6,644 nucleotides of DNA, taken from contig RDXT01000664.1 in the NCBI GenBank assembly GCA_004292985.1, forward strand, positions 1 through 6,644, read 5' to 3'. The stretch is from Bacteroidota bacterium (lineage in GTDB: Bacteria > Bacteroidota > Bacteroidia > J057). The translations under genes and the position numbers were made by a program. This document shows, piece after piece, positions 5,939 through 6,644 of this stretch (positions are counted from its first letter, which is position 1; the number at the start of each line of letters is the position of its first letter). The notes beneath the pieces are model-generated. The model made no database searches, had not been told where the DNA came from, and saw only the letters and a program-made list of their open reading frames with translations.

Positions 5939-6644
5939 TTAATTGAGTGTTAGGTAACTGGCCGGATCGACAGGCCTGCCGTTATACCAGAGTTCCAGAT
6001 GAAGGTGGGGGCCGCTGGAGTTCTCACCGGTATTACCGATGACAGCCAGAGGTTCTCCTGCCATTACATAGGACCCGGCGGGCTTTAGCAAACGGCTATT
6101 GTGTTTATAAAAGGTGACAAGTTGATCTTCTCCCTCGCGGCTGGCCACCCCGATTACCCAGCCACTGGCTTCGGAGTATTCGGAGATCACCACTACGCCG
6201 GCAGACACGGAGCGGATCATGGACTGCGCGGGCGCCACGATGTCTATGCCGTAATGACGGTCTGCGAGGTTAAATTTATTGCGGAGCGTGCCTTCGACAG
6301 GCGGGAAAAGGCGGGTCAGCAGGCGGCGGTCGAGCAGGCGCACCGGCGTACCCATCTGGCTCTGAGGCAGATAGACCACCCGCACTTGTTCGCTCTGCGG
6401 CTCTGTGTCGCCACTTTGCGTTTCAGGTTCGGGCAGCTTGGCATCGGGTGTAGCTTCGGCCTGGACAGGGGCAGAAGCCTCCCGGACGCGCCGCAGCGAG
6501 TCGAGCATAGCTTCATTTACCGAACCCAGCGAATCATCTACCACACCTGCGATTTTCATAAGGCTCTCCCGGTATGTGTCCCAGCGTGCAATTTCCTGTT
6601 CCATTTTGGAAAGCTGGCGACTTAATTGCTCATTTTCTTTCTTG
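5939..6644 (-). CDS. M23 (LytM/lysostaphin-type) metallopeptidase, 5' end missing
   Basis: This is a zinc peptidase expected to cut peptidoglycan cross-links in the periplasm. The frame is open to the right window edge (KKENEQLSRQLSK reads on into the first in-frame ATG at 6604-6602), so that Met is probably internal and the N-terminus, likely with a membrane anchor, is outside. Numbered from that Met: a heptad-like, coiled-coil-prone segment (about 1-45), a Pro/Glu/Gln-rich linker (45-72), and the M23 domain (about 98-221). All signature residues are present: HYGID with zinc ligands His117 and Asp121, His168 in YKHN, and HLHLE with His200 (catalytic) and His202 (zinc). GNTGENSSGPHLHLE is the typical last block. 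The domain should therefore be active. The TAA stop is 13 nt before the bactofilin start, suggesting a shared transcript and joint work in cell-wall shaping. Confidence 0.93.
   Translation of the reverse strand, partial: KKENEQLSRQLSKMEQEIARWDTYRESLMKIAGVVDDSLGSVNEAMLDSLRRVREASAPVQAEATPDAKLPEPETQSGDTEPQSEQVRVVYLPQSQMGTPVRLLDRRLLTRLFPPVEGTLRNKFNLADRHYGIDIVAPAQSMIRSVSAGVVVISEYSEASGWVIGVASREGEDQLVTFYKHNSRLLKPAGSYVMAGEPLAVIGNTGENSSGPHLHLELWYNGRPVDPASYLTLN

Noticed and set aside
6602..6604. ATG as the true start of the M23 peptidase
   Set aside because: The frame remains open upstream with charged, coiled-coil-like residues and no signal peptide or anchor follows this Met, so the gene very likely begins outside the window.

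Overview
The window is one uninterrupted, co-oriented minus-strand gene cluster. In transcription order (right to left) it reads: M23 peptidase (cut by the right edge), bactofilin, atpZ, an AtpI-like membrane protein, atpB (a), atpE (c), atpF (b), atpH (delta), atpA (alpha) and atpG (gamma, cut by the left edge). Gaps are short, from a 4-nt overlap to 85 nt, and no gene-free stretch exceeds 85 bases. I see no mobile element, CRISPR array, rRNA or tRNA.

The organism is most likely a member of the Bacteroidota, perhaps Cytophagia- or Saprospiria-like (finer placement is a guess). The evidence is: subunit a has a long N-terminal extension with a signal peptide and many histidines; subunit alpha carries an NDLPE...VKGGGSLTALPVIETQ segment that I associate with this phylum; a bactofilin/M23 pair lies next to an atpZ-led ATP synthase operon; and no gene start has a convincing Shine-Dalgarno sequence.

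Right part (about 5400-6644): a periplasmic LytM/M23-type endopeptidase with all expected metal and catalytic residues, followed after 13 nt by a bactofilin. Together they look like a small cell-envelope or cell-shape module. Middle part (about 3260-5405): the membrane sector Fo with its two small accessory membrane proteins. Left part (1 to about 3173): stator b and delta, then the F1 subunits alpha and gamma. The beta and epsilon genes (atpD, atpC) are not between atpA and the left edge. In many Bacteroidota they lie elsewhere, but the window cannot show whether that is so here.

The ring subunit residues point to proton rather than sodium coupling. The most interesting non-coding structure surrounds atpE: a weak AT-rich hairpin and U-rich leader before it, and a 9-bp perfect hairpin in the unusually long 85-nt gap after it. 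These are plausible devices for making many c subunits per b subunit. Overall this is a conserved housekeeping region. I see no clearly new biological system; the findings are refinements.
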